DNA of 57,358 nt from Pseudomonadota bacterium (GCA_023428785.1 JAEYWU010000127.1:1-57358), one strand, 5' to 3'; shown: positions 25,845 through 34,716, counted from the first letter of the stretch. Notes: a model not told the origin generated them from the sequence alone. A program made the numbers and translations.

Positions 25845-28442
25845 ATGAACGTCGTCGTCGTCGAGAGCCCGGCCAAGGCCAAGACCATCAACAAATACCT
25901 GGGTTCCGACTTCACGGTGCTGGCCTCCTACGGGCACATCCGTGACCTGCCGGCCAAGGACGGCTCCGTGCGGCCTGACGAAGACTTCGCCATGGACTGG
26001 GAAGTCGATCCCAAGGCGTCCAAGCGGCTATCGGAAATCGCTGAGGCGCTGAAGTCCGCCGACCGCCTGATCCTTGCCACCGACCCGGATCGCGAAGGCG
26101 AGGCGATCAGCTGGCATCTGCTGGAGGCGCTGAACAAGAAGCGCGTCCTCAAGGACAAGTCCGTCCAGCGAGTAACGTTCAACGCCATCACCAAGACCGC
26201 GGTGACCGAGGCCATGGGCCAGCCGCGCGACATCGACATGGAGCTGGTCGAGGCGTACCTCGCCCGCCGCGCCCTGGACTATCTGGTCGGTTTCAATCTC
26301 TCGCCGGTCCTGTGGCGCAAGTTGCCGGGCGCCCGCTCGGCGGGCCGGGTGCAGTCGGTGGCCCTGCGTCTGATCGTCGATCGCGAGATCGAGATCGAGA
26401 AGTTCCGGCCGCAGGAATACTGGACTGTCGAGGCTGACGTGACGGCGGAAGGCCCGCCGTTCCTCGCGCGTCTGGTCACCCACGAAGGCAAGAAGCTCAC
26501 CAAGTTCGACCTGAACAACGAAGCCCTCGCCCTTGCCGCGAAGGCGGCCGTCGAGGCGGGAACCTTCACCGTGCGTTCGGTCGAGAAGAAACCGGCGCGC
26601 CGCAGCCCAGCGCCGCCTTTCACCACCTCGACCCTGCAACAGGAAGCCGCGCGCAAGCTCGGCTTCTCGGCCCAGCGCACGATGCAGGCGGCCCAGAAAC
26701 TGTACGAAGGCGTCGACGGCGAAGGCGGCCTGATCACCTATATGCGGACCGACGGCGTGGACGTGACGCCCGAGGCCCTGACCGAGGCGCGCGACGTCAT
26801 TCGCGGCCATTACGGCGCCGCCTACCTCCCGGAGGAGGCCCGCCGCTACAAGTCCAAGCAGAAGAACGCGCAGGAAGCCCACGAAGCCATCCGCCCGACC
26901 TCGCTGGCCAGGCGGCCGGAGACGCTGCGGCTCGATGACGACCTGCGCCGCCTCTACGACCTGATCTGGCGCCGGATGGCCGCCAGCCAGATGGAGTCCG
27001 CCAAGGTCGAACGCACCACCATCGAGATGCTGAGCGCGGATGGCCAGACGGGCCTGCGCGCCACCGGTCAGGTGGTGACCTTCGACGGCTATCTGGCCGT
27101 CTATGAAGAAGGCCGCGACGACGCCGACGACGAAGAGGGCGGCCGACTTCCGGCCGTGCGCGAAGGCGCCTCCGCCAAGGTCGAGGCTAGCCGGGCCGAC
27201 CAGCACTTCACCGAGCCGCCGCCGCGCTATTCGGAAGCCAGCCTCGTCAAGAAGATGGAGGAGCTGGGCATCGGTCGTCCGTCGACCTACGCCTCGACCC
27301 TGACGACCCTGCGCGATCGCGAGTACGTCCGGATGGACCGTCAGCGGTTCGTGCCGGAGGACAAGGGGCGGCTCGTCACGGCCTTCCTGGAGCAGTTCTT
27401 CAGCCAGTGGGTGGAGTACGATTTCACCGCCGCCCTCGAGACGCAGCTGGATGAGGTTTCCGCCGGCGATCTCGATTGGAAGGTGCTGCTGCGGGGCTTC
27501 TGGACGGACTTCCACGGCGCCACCCAGGCGGCGGGCGAACTGCGCACCTCGGTCATCCTGGATCATCTGAACGAGGCGCTCGGCCCGCATATCTTCCCGG
27601 AGAAGGCCGATGGATCCGATCCCCGGCTCTGCCCGCGCTGCAACGAGGGGCGCCTCAGCCTCAAGACCAGCCGGTTCGGCGCCTTCATCGGCTGCTCGAA
27701 CTATCCGGAATGCAAATACACACGTCCGATCGGCCAGCCGGCTGGCGGCGCGGACGGCGAGGGCGAGGCTGCGGGCGACCGTGACCTGGGCGTCGATCCC
27801 GTGACCGGCCTGCCTGTAAGCCTGAAGAACGGACGGTTCGGCTGGTACGTCGAGACCCCGTCTGAAGGCGACAAGCCCAAGCGCTCGTCTCTGCCCAAGG
27901 GCTGGTCGCCGACTTCGCTGGACCTAGAACAGGCGCTGCGCCTGCTGAGCCTGCCGCGCGACGTCGGTCAGCATCCCGAGGACGGCAAGGTCATCCAGGC
28001 GGGCCTGGGCCGCTACGGACCGTTCGTGTCCCACGCCGGCACCTATGCGAACCTGGGAGATATCCAGGAAGTCTTCGACATCGGCATCAATCGGGCCGTG
28101 GCCCTGCTCGCCGAGAAGCGAGCCGGCCGTCGCGGCGGCGGCGGTTCGACAAGCGCGCTCAAGGACCTCGGCGCACACCCGGAAACGGGTGAGGGCGTGC
28201 AGGTCATGCCGGGCCGGTTCGGGCCCTATGTGAAGTCCGGAAAGGTCAATGCGACCTTGCCCAAGGATGTCGCGCCCGAAGATGTGACCATGGAGCAGGC
28301 CGTGGCCCTGCTGACCGCCAAGGCCGCGAAAGGCCCGGCCAAAAAGCCAGCGCGCGCCGCGAAGGCCAAGCCGGCCACCAAGGCGAAACCCGCCGCCAAG
28401 AAAGCGCCAGCCAAGAAGGCAGCGTCGAAGAAGGCCGAATAG
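25845..28442 (+). CDS. topA: DNA topoisomerase I (type IA)
   Basis: An 865-residue enzyme that relaxes negative supercoils. The Toprim domain starts MNVVVVESPAKAKTINKYLG and includes LILATDPDREGEAISWHLLE. The catalytic Tyr299 lies in GLITYMRTDGVDV, and GRPSTYASTLTTLRDREYV follows. One zinc-ribbon motif remains (LCPRCNEGRLS ... IGCSNYPECKY), followed by three Toprim-C repeats (for example KNGRFGWYVETPS and VMPGRFGPYVKSG). The Lys/Ala-rich tail of about 38 residues (KKPARAAKAKPATKAKP and on) resembles mycobacterial and alphaproteobacterial basic tails that aid DNA binding. ATG 25845 is chosen because it begins the Toprim fold; earlier in-frame starts add an unrelated extension. Confidence 0.96.
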   Translation: MNVVVVESPAKAKTINKYLGSDFTVLASYGHIRDLPAKDGSVRPDEDFAMDWEVDPKASKRLSEIAEALKSADRLILATDPDREGEAISWHLLEALNKKRVLKDKSVQRVTFNAITKTAVTEAMGQPRDIDMELVEAYLARRALDYLVGFNLSPVLWRKLPGARSAGRVQSVALRLIVDREIEIEKFRPQEYWTVEADVTAEGPPFLARLVTHEGKKLTKFDLNNEALALAAKAAVEAGTFTVRSVEKKPARRSPAPPFTTSTLQQEAARKLGFSAQRTMQAAQKLYEGVDGEGGLITYMRTDGVDVTPEALTEARDVIRGHYGAAYLPEEARRYKSKQKNAQEAHEAIRPTSLARRPETLRLDDDLRRLYDLIWRRMAASQMESAKVERTTIEMLSADGQTGLRATGQVVTFDGYLAVYEEGRDDADDEEGGRLPAVREGASAKVEASRADQHFTEPPPRYSEASLVKKMEELGIGRPSTYASTLTTLRDREYVRMDRQRFVPEDKGRLVTAFLEQFFSQWVEYDFTAALETQLDEVSAGDLDWKVLLRGFWTDFHGATQAAGELRTSVILDHLNEALGPHIFPEKADGSDPRLCPRCNEGRLSLKTSRFGAFIGCSNYPECKYTRPIGQPAGGADGEGEAAGDRDLGVDPVTGLPVSLKNGRFGWYVETPSEGDKPKRSSLPKGWSPTSLDLEQALRLLSLPRDVGQHPEDGKVIQAGLGRYGPFVSHAGTYANLGDIQEVFDIGINRAVALLAEKRAGRRGGGGSTSALKDLGAHPETGEGVQVMPGRFGPYVKSGKVNATLPKDVAPEDVTMEQAVALLTAKAAKGPAKKPARAAKAKPATKAKPAAKKAPAKKAASKKAE

Positions 28443-28445
28443 CGA

Positions 28446-28476
28446 ACCATCCACAGGCCGCGTGACTGTGGATGGT
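28446..28476 (+). terminator. Hairpin after topA, possible terminator
   Basis: A perfect 11-bp inverted repeat (28446-28456 against 28466-28476) with a 9-base loop, three bases after the topA stop. No T tract follows, so it may protect the 3' end or act with Rho rather than terminate intrinsically. Confidence 0.45.
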
Positions 28477-28552
28477 CATGGATCGGACTTTGCCGATTCA
28501 CATCTGATTTACCATATCGGCCTCACCGTCCTGTATCGGAGGCCTGAGTCCC

Positions 28553-28822
28553 TTGCATACCAAAAGCCCTCTTTTTGATGAGTTCGCCCGCCTGACGACC
28601 GGCGCCATGGGTCTGGCCCAGGCAGCCGGGGATGAAGCCAAGGCCGCCATGCGCGCCCAGGCGGACAAGTTTGCGGTCGAGTTCGATCTGGTGCGCAAGG
28701 ACGAGCTTGAGGCCCTGCGGGCGGAGGTTTCGGCCCTGCGCGCAGAGATCGCCGAGCTCAAACAAACCCCGCAGAAGGGAACGGCGAAGAAGCCTGCTCG
28801 CCCCAAGGACGCAGCCGGTTGA
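28553..28822 (+). CDS. UbiK-like accessory factor (BMFP domain)
   Basis: An 89-residue protein of the DUF526/BMFP family. The N-terminal part (LFDEFARLTTGAMGLAQAAG) is an amphipathic helix, and the second half is a coiled coil (VRKDELEALRAEVSALRAEI) ending in a basic tail with KKPARPK. In E. coli the homologue UbiK helps the ubiquinone biosynthesis complex; alphaproteobacterial members are known as membrane-fusogenic, trimeric proteins. A TTG start at 28553 gives the best N-terminus, but the ribosome-binding site is weak. Confidence 0.8.
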   Translation: MHTKSPLFDEFARLTTGAMGLAQAAGDEAKAAMRAQADKFAVEFDLVRKDELEALRAEVSALRAEIAELKQTPQKGTAKKPARPKDAAG

Positions 28823-28885
28823 GCCGAATCTCACAAACCCTCTACTGTTTCCAAGCGGCGGCTGAGTCGCCCGAGAGGATCGAGC

Positions 28886-29389
28886 ATGGACGCGCCGACG
28901 GCTGAAGAATTCGAAGCTCCGCACGATCCCCTGGATGTGGTCGAACACGTGCTGGTGGCTGAAAATCTTCCGTTTGACCGCATCGGCGATGGTGATCTGG
29001 CCTTCTCGATCGCCGGCGCCTGGAAGGACTACGAGCTGTGGTTCGCCTGGCGCCCGGAAGGCGATTGCTTGCAGATCTGCTGCTCCATCGACCTGAAGGC
29101 CACCAAGTCCAAGCGCGCGGCCCTGAATGAGCTGGTCGCCCTGATCAATCAGCGGGTCTGGCTCGGCCATTTCGAAATCTGGACCGAGGACGGCGAGATC
29201 GTTTTCCGTCACGCCCTGTCCCTGCCGGATGGTGAGCGCCCGACGCTGGCCCAGGCGGCGGCCATGATCGATGCTGCGGTCGAGACGGCTGACCGCTTCC
29301 ATCCGGCCTTCGACTTCCTGCTGCGTGGCGCCCGGACCCCGACCGAGGCCCTGGACGCCTGCATGTTCGAGACCGTCGGCTCGGCCTGA
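28886..29389 (+). CDS. YbjN domain-containing protein
   Basis: A 167-residue cytosolic protein with a YbjN/T3SS-chaperone-like fold: DPLDVVEHVLVAENLPFDRI, then YELWFAWRPEGDCLQICCSI, NELVALINQRVWLGHFEIWT and EIVFRHALSLP. YbjN proteins are linked to stress tolerance and motility in enterics, but the molecular role is unclear. A GAGG site precedes the ATG. proC begins 4 bases after the stop, so the two are probably cotranscribed, as in several alphaproteobacteria. Confidence 0.85.
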   Translation: MDAPTAEEFEAPHDPLDVVEHVLVAENLPFDRIGDGDLAFSIAGAWKDYELWFAWRPEGDCLQICCSIDLKATKSKRAALNELVALINQRVWLGHFEIWTEDGEIVFRHALSLPDGERPTLAQAAAMIDAAVETADRFHPAFDFLLRGARTPTEALDACMFETVGSA

Positions 29390-29393
29390 GGCC

Positions 29394-30179
29394 GTGGCTG
29401 CGACGACCCTCCTGGTCGGTTGCGGGCGTCTGGGCGGCGCCATCCTCAAGGGGTGGCGCGCGACGGGCGCCGTGGCGATGCCGGACCTGGCGATCCAGTC
29501 GCCCTCATCCAGGCCGGTGATCGAGGCCGCCGTTTCGGACGGCGCCGTCTGGAATTCAGACAGTCTGGAAGCGATTGAGCGGGTCGTACTGGCCGTCAAA
29601 CCCGCACGCTGGCGCGAGGTGGCTGCCTCGCTCGCGCCCAGGCTTCCCCAGCATTCCGTCATTTTCTCCGTCATGGCCGGCGTGCGCGCCGAGGCCATGG
29701 CTTCGGCGTTCGCGGGCCATCCCATCGTCCGCGTCATGCCGACGACGGCCGTATCGAGCGGGCAGGGCGTCGCCACCCTCTGGAGCGCGGATGCGCGCGA
29801 CGCGGCGCGGGCGCGTGAACTCTTCGATCCGATCAGCGAGGTGGTCCAGGTCGACCGCGAGGACCTGATCGACGTCGCGACGGCGGTGTCCGGTTCGGGC
29901 GCGGCCTATGCCTACGCCTTCGTGCGCGCCCTGGCGCGGGCGGGCGAGGCGGCCGGCCTCACGCCCGAACAGGCCGGGATCCTTGCGCTCAAGACCTGTC
30001 AGGGGGCTGTGGCCCGGCTGGAGGAGGGGGAGGCCGCCGACGCGCTCATCGCCGAGGTCGCGTCACCGGGCGGCACGACCCAGGCGGGTCTTGCTGTTCT
30101 GGAGCCGGCCCTGACCTCCCTCATCGAAGAGACGGTTCAGGCCGCGCTCAAACGCTCACGAGAGCTGGCCGCTCAGTAG
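29394..30179 (+). CDS. proC: Pyrroline-5-carboxylate reductase
   Basis: A 261-residue NAD(P)H-dependent enzyme for the last step of proline synthesis. The nucleotide-binding loop reads TTLLVGCGRLGGAILKGW (the usual GxGxMG with Arg-Leu here), followed by VVLAVKPARW, IVRVMPTTAVSSGQGVATLW, and the substrate region ATAVSGSGAAYAYAFVRAL and EVASPGGTTQAGLAVLE. A GTG start at 29394 gives the normal N-terminus; in-frame ATGs further upstream lie in the previous gene. The last 7 bases overlap the next gene's 3' end on the other strand. Confidence 0.93.
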   Translation: MAATTLLVGCGRLGGAILKGWRATGAVAMPDLAIQSPSSRPVIEAAVSDGAVWNSDSLEAIERVVLAVKPARWREVAASLAPRLPQHSVIFSVMAGVRAEAMASAFAGHPIVRVMPTTAVSSGQGVATLWSADARDAARARELFDPISEVVQVDREDLIDVATAVSGSGAAYAYAFVRALARAGEAAGLTPEQAGILALKTCQGAVARLEEGEAADALIAEVASPGGTTQAGLAVLEPALTSLIEETVQAALKRSRELAAQ

Positions 30180-30640
30180 CGGCCGGCCTCCAGGTTCCGG
30201 CAAAACCGGCGAAAGGCCCGCTCCGCGTCCGACCAGGTTGCGGCCGCGAAGGTGTGGGCCAGGCTGGTTTCGAACCAGCGGTAAGACACGGGAATGCGCG
30301 CGCCGTCCGGCATGACCAACTGGCCTGACACCTCGGCCCCGCCGATGCCGATGCCGATGCTGTCCATGGACAGGCCGGGCCGGTCCGCCAGCTGTTCGAA
30401 GGTCGGACGGTTGGGAACGGCGTCGTCGACCACCAGCTCAAGCCGGGCCCCGGCATAGGGTGATCGCGCGAGCGCCGCCTCGGCCTGGTCGTCCAGCCGG
30501 GCCAGCAGACGATCGACGTCGCGGGCGCCGTATTCGTCAATCTTGTCGGCGAGTTCGGTCCCGGCGCTGACCGTGACGTTCTGGGCCATAGCCGGCCCGG
30601 CGATGGAAAGGGCGAGGGTGGCGGCGAGCAGCAGGCGCAT
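30173..30640 (-). CDS. Hypothetical exported protein
   Basis: A 155-residue protein with a clear signal peptide (MRLLLAATLALSIAGPAMAQ). The mature part has DVDRLLARLDDQAEAAL, GARLELVVDDAVPNRPTFEQ and a closing RRFCRNLEAGRY. I do not recognise the family. It lies downstream of the two-component genes on the same strand, 42 bases after the kinase stop, so it may share their transcript. It overlaps proC by 7 bases at the 3' end. Confidence 0.7.
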   Translation of the reverse strand: MRLLLAATLALSIAGPAMAQNVTVSAGTELADKIDEYGARDVDRLLARLDDQAEAALARSPYAGARLELVVDDAVPNRPTFEQLADRPGLSMDSIGIGIGGAEVSGQLVMPDGARIPVSYRWFETSLAHTFAAATWSDAERAFRRFCRNLEAGRY

Positions 30641-30682
30641 GAGGGCCTCCTTGATGACCGGAACAGAATGCCCCGGCTCGGC

Positions 30683-32026
30683 CTAGCCGGGAAGGTGGAT
30701 CATAGCCTTGAGACCGCCCATCGGCGACCGGTCCAGAACCACGTCGCCACCATGGCTGCGCACCACGTCCCGGGCGATCGCCAGGCCCAGGCCGACGCCC
30801 TTGCGGTTCTGGTTGCGGGATTCGTCGAGGCGGGAGAACGGCTTGAACGCCTCTTCGTAGGACCCTGGCGGAATGCCGGGCCCGTCATCCTCTACGGCGA
30901 TTTCAACACCGCCGGAGATTCGGCGAGAGGCCGTGATCTGCACCCGCGAGCCATGAGAGGCGGCATTGTCGACCAAGTTGCTGAGCACGCGGCGCAGTCC
31001 GCCCGGTCGGGCCATGGCGCGCAGGCCCGGCTCGCTCTCGACCTCGATGTCGGCGCCGGCGCGGCGCGCATCGGCTGCGGCCGTGTCGCACAGCAGGCCG
31101 ACATCGATAGATTCGATCGCCTCGCCGGCCTCGCCCTGGGCAAAGGCGAGGTACTCGTCGATCATGTGCTCCATCTCTGACAGATCGGCCGCCATGGCGG
31201 CGCTGGAGCTCGATGGTTCGGCCAGGGCCAGCTCGAGCTTGAGCCGGGTGAGGGGCGTGCGCAGGTCGTGGCTGACCGAAGCGAGCAGCGCGGTCCTCTG
31301 GTCGATATGACGCTGGATGCGCTCGCGCATGTCGAGGAAGGCGCTGGCCGCCCGCCGCACCTCGCGCGCGCCATGCGGCTTGAAGGTGACGTCCTCCTCG
31401 CCCTTGCCGAACGCCTCGGCGGCATCGGCTAACCGCTCGATGGCCCGGACCTGATTGCGGATGAAAAGGATGGCTACCGCCGTCAGCAGGACGGTGGCGC
31501 CGCCCAGCCAGAGGATGAAGATGTGGCCCCGCGTCGCAAAGGCGCGTTCCCGCGGTGCGATGATCCTGAGAACGCCGCGCTCGACCTCCACCTGGATCTC
31601 GACATGGTTGGGATAGCGGGTCGTGTCGAACCAGAAGCGCTGCGGCGCCAGCCGTTCGTCCAGGGCGCGCTCCATCGACCGGTCCAGCGCGGCGAAGAAG
31701 GCGGGCCGTGCCCGCGTGGGCAGGCGGCTGTCTTCCCTGAGCGCGACCGACAGCTGCATGGTCCGCTCGGCCTGATCGGCGATTTCGTTCAGGTGGGCGG
31801 TCGTCGGCTCGTCCACATAGCTTTCGACCACCCAGGCGACGTCGCCAGCCAGCCCCTCGGACAGGCGGGCCGTCACCGTCTCCCAGTGGGCTTCGAAGAA
31901 GGCCCACGTCACCGCGACCTGCATCAGGGCAACCGGCAGCACGATGATCAGCAGGGCCCGGCCCCACAGGGAGGTTGGCAGGCGGCGGCGCAGCAGCCGC
32001 GACCAGAGCTTGGCTGCGTTAGCCAC
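30683..32026 (-). CDS. Sensor histidine kinase (OmpR-system type)
   Basis: A 447-residue membrane kinase. Two transmembrane helices (about 24-44 and 168-190) flank a periplasmic sensor of about 120 residues. A HAMP domain (RAIERLADAAEAFGKGEEDV) is followed by the phosphoacceptor His253 in SVSHDLRTPLTRLK, then the ATPase domain with N box LVDNAASHG, G1 EDDGPGIPP and G2 KGVGLGLAI. All catalytic boxes are intact. The paired regulator ends 6 bases upstream. The layout resembles EnvZ-type kinases; the signal is not apparent. Confidence 0.93.
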   Translation of the reverse strand: MANAAKLWSRLLRRRLPTSLWGRALLIIVLPVALMQVAVTWAFFEAHWETVTARLSEGLAGDVAWVVESYVDEPTTAHLNEIADQAERTMQLSVALREDSRLPTRARPAFFAALDRSMERALDERLAPQRFWFDTTRYPNHVEIQVEVERGVLRIIAPRERAFATRGHIFILWLGGATVLLTAVAILFIRNQVRAIERLADAAEAFGKGEEDVTFKPHGAREVRRAASAFLDMRERIQRHIDQRTALLASVSHDLRTPLTRLKLELALAEPSSSSAAMAADLSEMEHMIDEYLAFAQGEAGEAIESIDVGLLCDTAAADARRAGADIEVESEPGLRAMARPGGLRRVLSNLVDNAASHGSRVQITASRRISGGVEIAVEDDGPGIPPGSYEEAFKPFSRLDESRNQNRKGVGLGLAIARDVVRSHGGDVVLDRSPMGGLKAMIHLPG

Positions 32027-32031
32027 CGGAC

Positions 32032-32736
32032 CTAGTCCGGCGCCAGCATGTAGCCGACGCCTCGCACGGTCTGGAGGTAACGCGGCGTCTTCGGGTCGCT
32101 CTCGATCTTGCGGCGCAGGCGCGTGACCTGCACGTCGACGGCCCGGCCCGCGGCGTCTGCGCCCGAGGACGCCAGCACATGCCGCTCGACCGGCGCATTG
32201 GCGCTGAGCGCCAGGGCCCGCAGCAACTGGGCCTCGGCCTCGGTCAGTCGGACAGGCTTGCCGTCGCGCGACAGCTCCAGCCGCTCCATGTCAAAGACGC
32301 AGGCGCCCAGACGCACCTCGCGGTCGACGCCCTGGGGCGGGCCCGAGCGGCGTAGGATGGCCTCGACCCGCAGAAGCAGTTCCTTGGGCTCGAAGGGCTT
32401 GGCCAGATAGTCATCGGCGCCGAGCGACAGGCCTTCGATCCGGTCCGCCGCCAGGCCGCGCGCTGTCAGCATCAGGACCGGCGCGCTCGCCAGGCCGGGC
32501 TGGGCCCGGAGCCACTTCACGAACGAGAAGCCGTCCTCGCCGGGCATCATCACGTCGAGGATCATCAGGTCGAAGTCGAGCAGGCTGGTCAGCCGGCGAG
32601 CCGCGGCCGCATCCGAGGCGCCCGTGACGCGGAAGCCGGCGCGCGACAAATACTGCTTGAGCAGGTCGCGGATACGGTCGTCGTCATCGACGACCAGAAG
32701 GTGCCTCTGGGCGGCCCCCGATCCTGCCTCGGTCAT
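32032..32736 (-). CDS. OmpR/PhoB-family response regulator
   Basis: A 234-residue DNA-binding regulator paired with the adjacent kinase. The receiver domain has the acidic pocket VVDDDDRI, phosphoacceptor Asp61 in LMILDVMMPGEDGF, and the KPF switch Lys in YLAKPFEPKELLLR. The C-terminal winged helix contains LTEAEAQLLRALALSANAPV, then VDVQVTRLRRKIESDPKTPR and YLQTVRGVGYML. It is divergent from ilvE, 88 bases away, so it may act on that intergenic region; no binding site was recognised. Confidence 0.95.
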   Translation of the reverse strand: MTEAGSGAAQRHLLVVDDDDRIRDLLKQYLSRAGFRVTGASDAAAARRLTSLLDFDLMILDVMMPGEDGFSFVKWLRAQPGLASAPVLMLTARGLAADRIEGLSLGADDYLAKPFEPKELLLRVEAILRRSGPPQGVDREVRLGACVFDMERLELSRDGKPVRLTEAEAQLLRALALSANAPVERHVLASSGADAAGRAVDVQVTRLRRKIESDPKTPRYLQTVRGVGYMLAPD

Positions 32737-32824
32737 GCCGCGCCTCGCGGGTTGACCGGGCGGACGCCAACGCGTCTAACCGCGCCGGGCCGCAAGAAGC
32801 CCAGTAGCCGGGAGCTCAGGAACA

Positions 32825-33703
32825 ATGGACTTCGCGCCCTTCGACGATCGGGATGGCTGGATCTGGATGGACGGAGACTTCGTGCCGTGGCGCGAAGCCA
32901 AGACGCACGTCCTGTCTCACGCCCTGCATTACGGCTCGTCGGTCTTCGAAGGCGAACGTATGTACGCCGGCAATATCTTCAAACTGACCGAGCATTCCGA
33001 ACGCCTGCACCGTTCCGCCAACCTCCTGGAATTCGAGATTCCGTTCAGCGTGGCCGAGATCGATGCCGCCTGCAAGGAGACCTGTGAGCGCATGGGGCTG
33101 GAGGACTGCTATGTTCGGCCCGTCGCCTTCCGCGGTCCCGAGCAGGTCAGCGTTTCCGCCTTCCATACCCGCACGCGCGTGGCCATCGCTGTCTGGGAGT
33201 GGCCGAGCTATTTCGATCCGGAGACCAAGAAAAAGGGCATTCGCATCGAGTGGGCCAAATGGCGCCGCCCTGACCCGCAGACCGCGCCTTCGACCGCCAA
33301 GGCGGCCGGGCTCTACATGATCTGCACCATGGCCAAGATGGCCGCCGAGACGCGCGGCTACTCCGACGCCATGATGCTGGACTGGCGGGGCTATATCGCC
33401 GAGGCGACCGGCGCCAACGTCTTCTTCGTCCAGGACGGCGTGCTGCATACGCCCAAGATCGACGCCATCCTCGACGGCATCACCCGCCAGACCATCATCG
33501 AGATGGCGAAGGCGCGGGGGATTGAGGTCGTGGTTCGTGACATCCTGCCGGAAGAACTGGCCAACTTCTCGGAGTGCTTCGTCACCGGAACGGCCGCCGA
33601 GGTCACGCCCGTCTCCGAGATCGGCGAATATCGCTTCACGCCGGGTGATCTCTCGCTTGGGCTGATGGAAGACTACGGCAAGCTGGTCCGCGGACTCCTG
33701 TAA
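32825..33703 (+). CDS. ilvE: Branched-chain amino acid aminotransferase
   Basis: A 292-residue fold-type IV PLP aminotransferase. The N-terminus (WIWMDGDFVPWREAKTHVLS, then HALHYGSSVFEGERMYAG) matches bacterial IlvE, with RLHRSANLLEF and the catalytic Lys in the APSTAKAAGLYM segment, and EATGANVFFVQDGVLHTP and DGITRQTIIEMA in the cofactor region. Branched-chain specificity rather than D-amino acid transaminase is inferred from the overall match. A GGGAGC site precedes the ATG. The 166 bases after it to the next gene show only short inverted repeats. Confidence 0.92.
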   Translation: MDFAPFDDRDGWIWMDGDFVPWREAKTHVLSHALHYGSSVFEGERMYAGNIFKLTEHSERLHRSANLLEFEIPFSVAEIDAACKETCERMGLEDCYVRPVAFRGPEQVSVSAFHTRTRVAIAVWEWPSYFDPETKKKGIRIEWAKWRRPDPQTAPSTAKAAGLYMICTMAKMAAETRGYSDAMMLDWRGYIAEATGANVFFVQDGVLHTPKIDAILDGITRQTIIEMAKARGIEVVVRDILPEELANFSECFVTGTAAEVTPVSEIGEYRFTPGDLSLGLMEDYGKLVRGLL

Positions 33704-33869
33704 AATCCGGGCACGTCGCTTGCGGTTACGGCGTGAGCCGTGAAGCCGAGCACGCGACGCCATGGTAGGGCTGAACTCAGAACCAGCCGCCGCTACATGT
33801 CGGATAGCCTCGTCACGATTCCGTGAGCTGGTGCGGCTGGCGGCCCGGATTGGGGCTTGCCGCGATTCG

Positions 33870-34481
33870 TCAGCGGTAGTTGAAGCTGATCGATATGCGC
33901 AGCTCTTCGGAGCGGTTCATCGGCACCTCGTGCCGCAGCCAGCTCTCCCACATCAGCACCTTGCCGGGCGCCGGCGTCAGATAGACGAACGACTGCCGAT
34001 CCGCCGCCGCCGAAGCCAGCAGGGTGGGCCGGGCCATCATCATCGGCAGGCGCGGGTCTTCCAGTTTCAGAGACGCTGCGCCTTCAGGCACGCTCACATA
34101 GACCGTGCCCGACAGGATGCTGTGCGGATGGATGTGGCTGGTGTGAACGCCGCCGGGCTCCAGAAGGTTCACCCACAGACTATCCAGCCGCGGCTTGCGG
34201 TCCAGGTCGAAATCCAGGTCACGTGCAAAGGCCGCCGCATGGCGATCCAGATGCCGCTTCAGGTCTCCGAAGGCCGGGTGGCGAATCGGCAGGTCATCCA
34301 GCGACGCATAGGAGGTGTAGCCCGGATAGGCGTTGGCCTCGCTCCAGTCCTGGCCTGCCGTATCCTGCTCGGCCAGATCGATGCACGCCGCCTCCAGCTC
34401 GTCGCGCAGCCGCGACAGCGACGCACCGTCTGTGAGGTCCGATTCGTAGACCAGCGTAGGGAACAGGGCTCTCGCGCTCAT
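33870..34481 (-). CDS. 2OG-Fe(II) oxygenase family protein (TIGR02466 type)
   Basis: A 203-residue protein with the double-stranded beta-helix of the 2OG-FeII_Oxy_5 family. Typical segments are LFPTLVYESDL at the start, LWVNLLEPGGVHTSHIHPHS with the first metal His, SGTVYVSVPEGAASLKLEDP, and VLMWESWLRHEVPMNRSEEL with the second His and the Arg that binds 2-oxoglutarate, ending in RISISFNYR. The target of hydroxylation is unknown. I choose the ATG at 34481; one codon group upstream (34496) is possible. tRNA-Pro lies just upstream on the same strand. Confidence 0.83.
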   Translation of the reverse strand: MSARALFPTLVYESDLTDGASLSRLRDELEAACIDLAEQDTAGQDWSEANAYPGYTSYASLDDLPIRHPAFGDLKRHLDRHAAAFARDLDFDLDRKPRLDSLWVNLLEPGGVHTSHIHPHSILSGTVYVSVPEGAASLKLEDPRLPMMMARPTLLASAAADRQSFVYLTPAPGKVLMWESWLRHEVPMNRSEELRISISFNYR

Positions 34482-34523
34482 GGGCGAGCCATACATCGCT
34501 GAGGATTTGAGCGGGAAAGAAAA

Positions 34524-34600
34524 TGGTCGGAGTGGCAGGATTCGAACCTGCGACCCCTGCGTCCCGAACGCAGTGCTCTACCAGACTGAGCCACACTCCG
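34524..34600 (-). tRNA. tRNA-Pro (CGG)
   Basis: A 77-base tRNA with encoded CCA (34524-34526 on the plus strand as TGG). The acceptor stem begins CGGAGTG and closes CACTCCG with discriminator A. The anticodon loop TTCGGGA gives CGG, and the T arm has GGTTCGAATCC. C1-G72 is standard for bacterial proline tRNA. Confidence 0.97.
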
Positions 34601-34641
34601 ACTTGTCCCGCCCGGCGCGCCGCGCCGTTCGGGGAAGCGGG

Positions 34642-34670
34642 CTTATAGCGAGGCGCCTTATCGGCGGCAA
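34642..34670 (-). promoter_or_regulatory. Putative promoter of tRNA-Pro
   Basis: On the minus strand TTGCCG (34665-34670) and GCTATAAG (34642-34649) are separated by 15 bases and match the Caulobacter housekeeping pattern TTGNNN / GCTANAWC. The mature tRNA begins about 42 bases downstream of the -10 element. Confidence 0.55.
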
Positions 34671-34687
34671 GCACCTCATTTGCCGTG

Positions 34688-34716
34688 TTGCATAGGACGT
34701 TCGGTTCGGCTATCTC
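34688..34716 (+). promoter_or_regulatory. Putative promoter of tRNA-Gln
   Basis: TTGCAT (34688-34693) and GCTATCTC (34709-34716), again 15 bases apart, match the same housekeeping pattern. The mature tRNA starts at 34757. The two tRNA promoters are arranged back to back in a 156-base intergenic region. Confidence 0.5.

Noticed and set aside
34120..34150. HIHPH in the 2OG oxygenase as a mutated HxD motif
   Set aside because: As far as I recall this form is normal for the TIGR02466-type family, so it is not evidence of inactivation.
33762..34502. Plus-strand frame over the 2OG oxygenase gene
   Set aside because: It is an antisense shadow with no motif; the minus-strand protein has a convincing double-stranded beta-helix signature.
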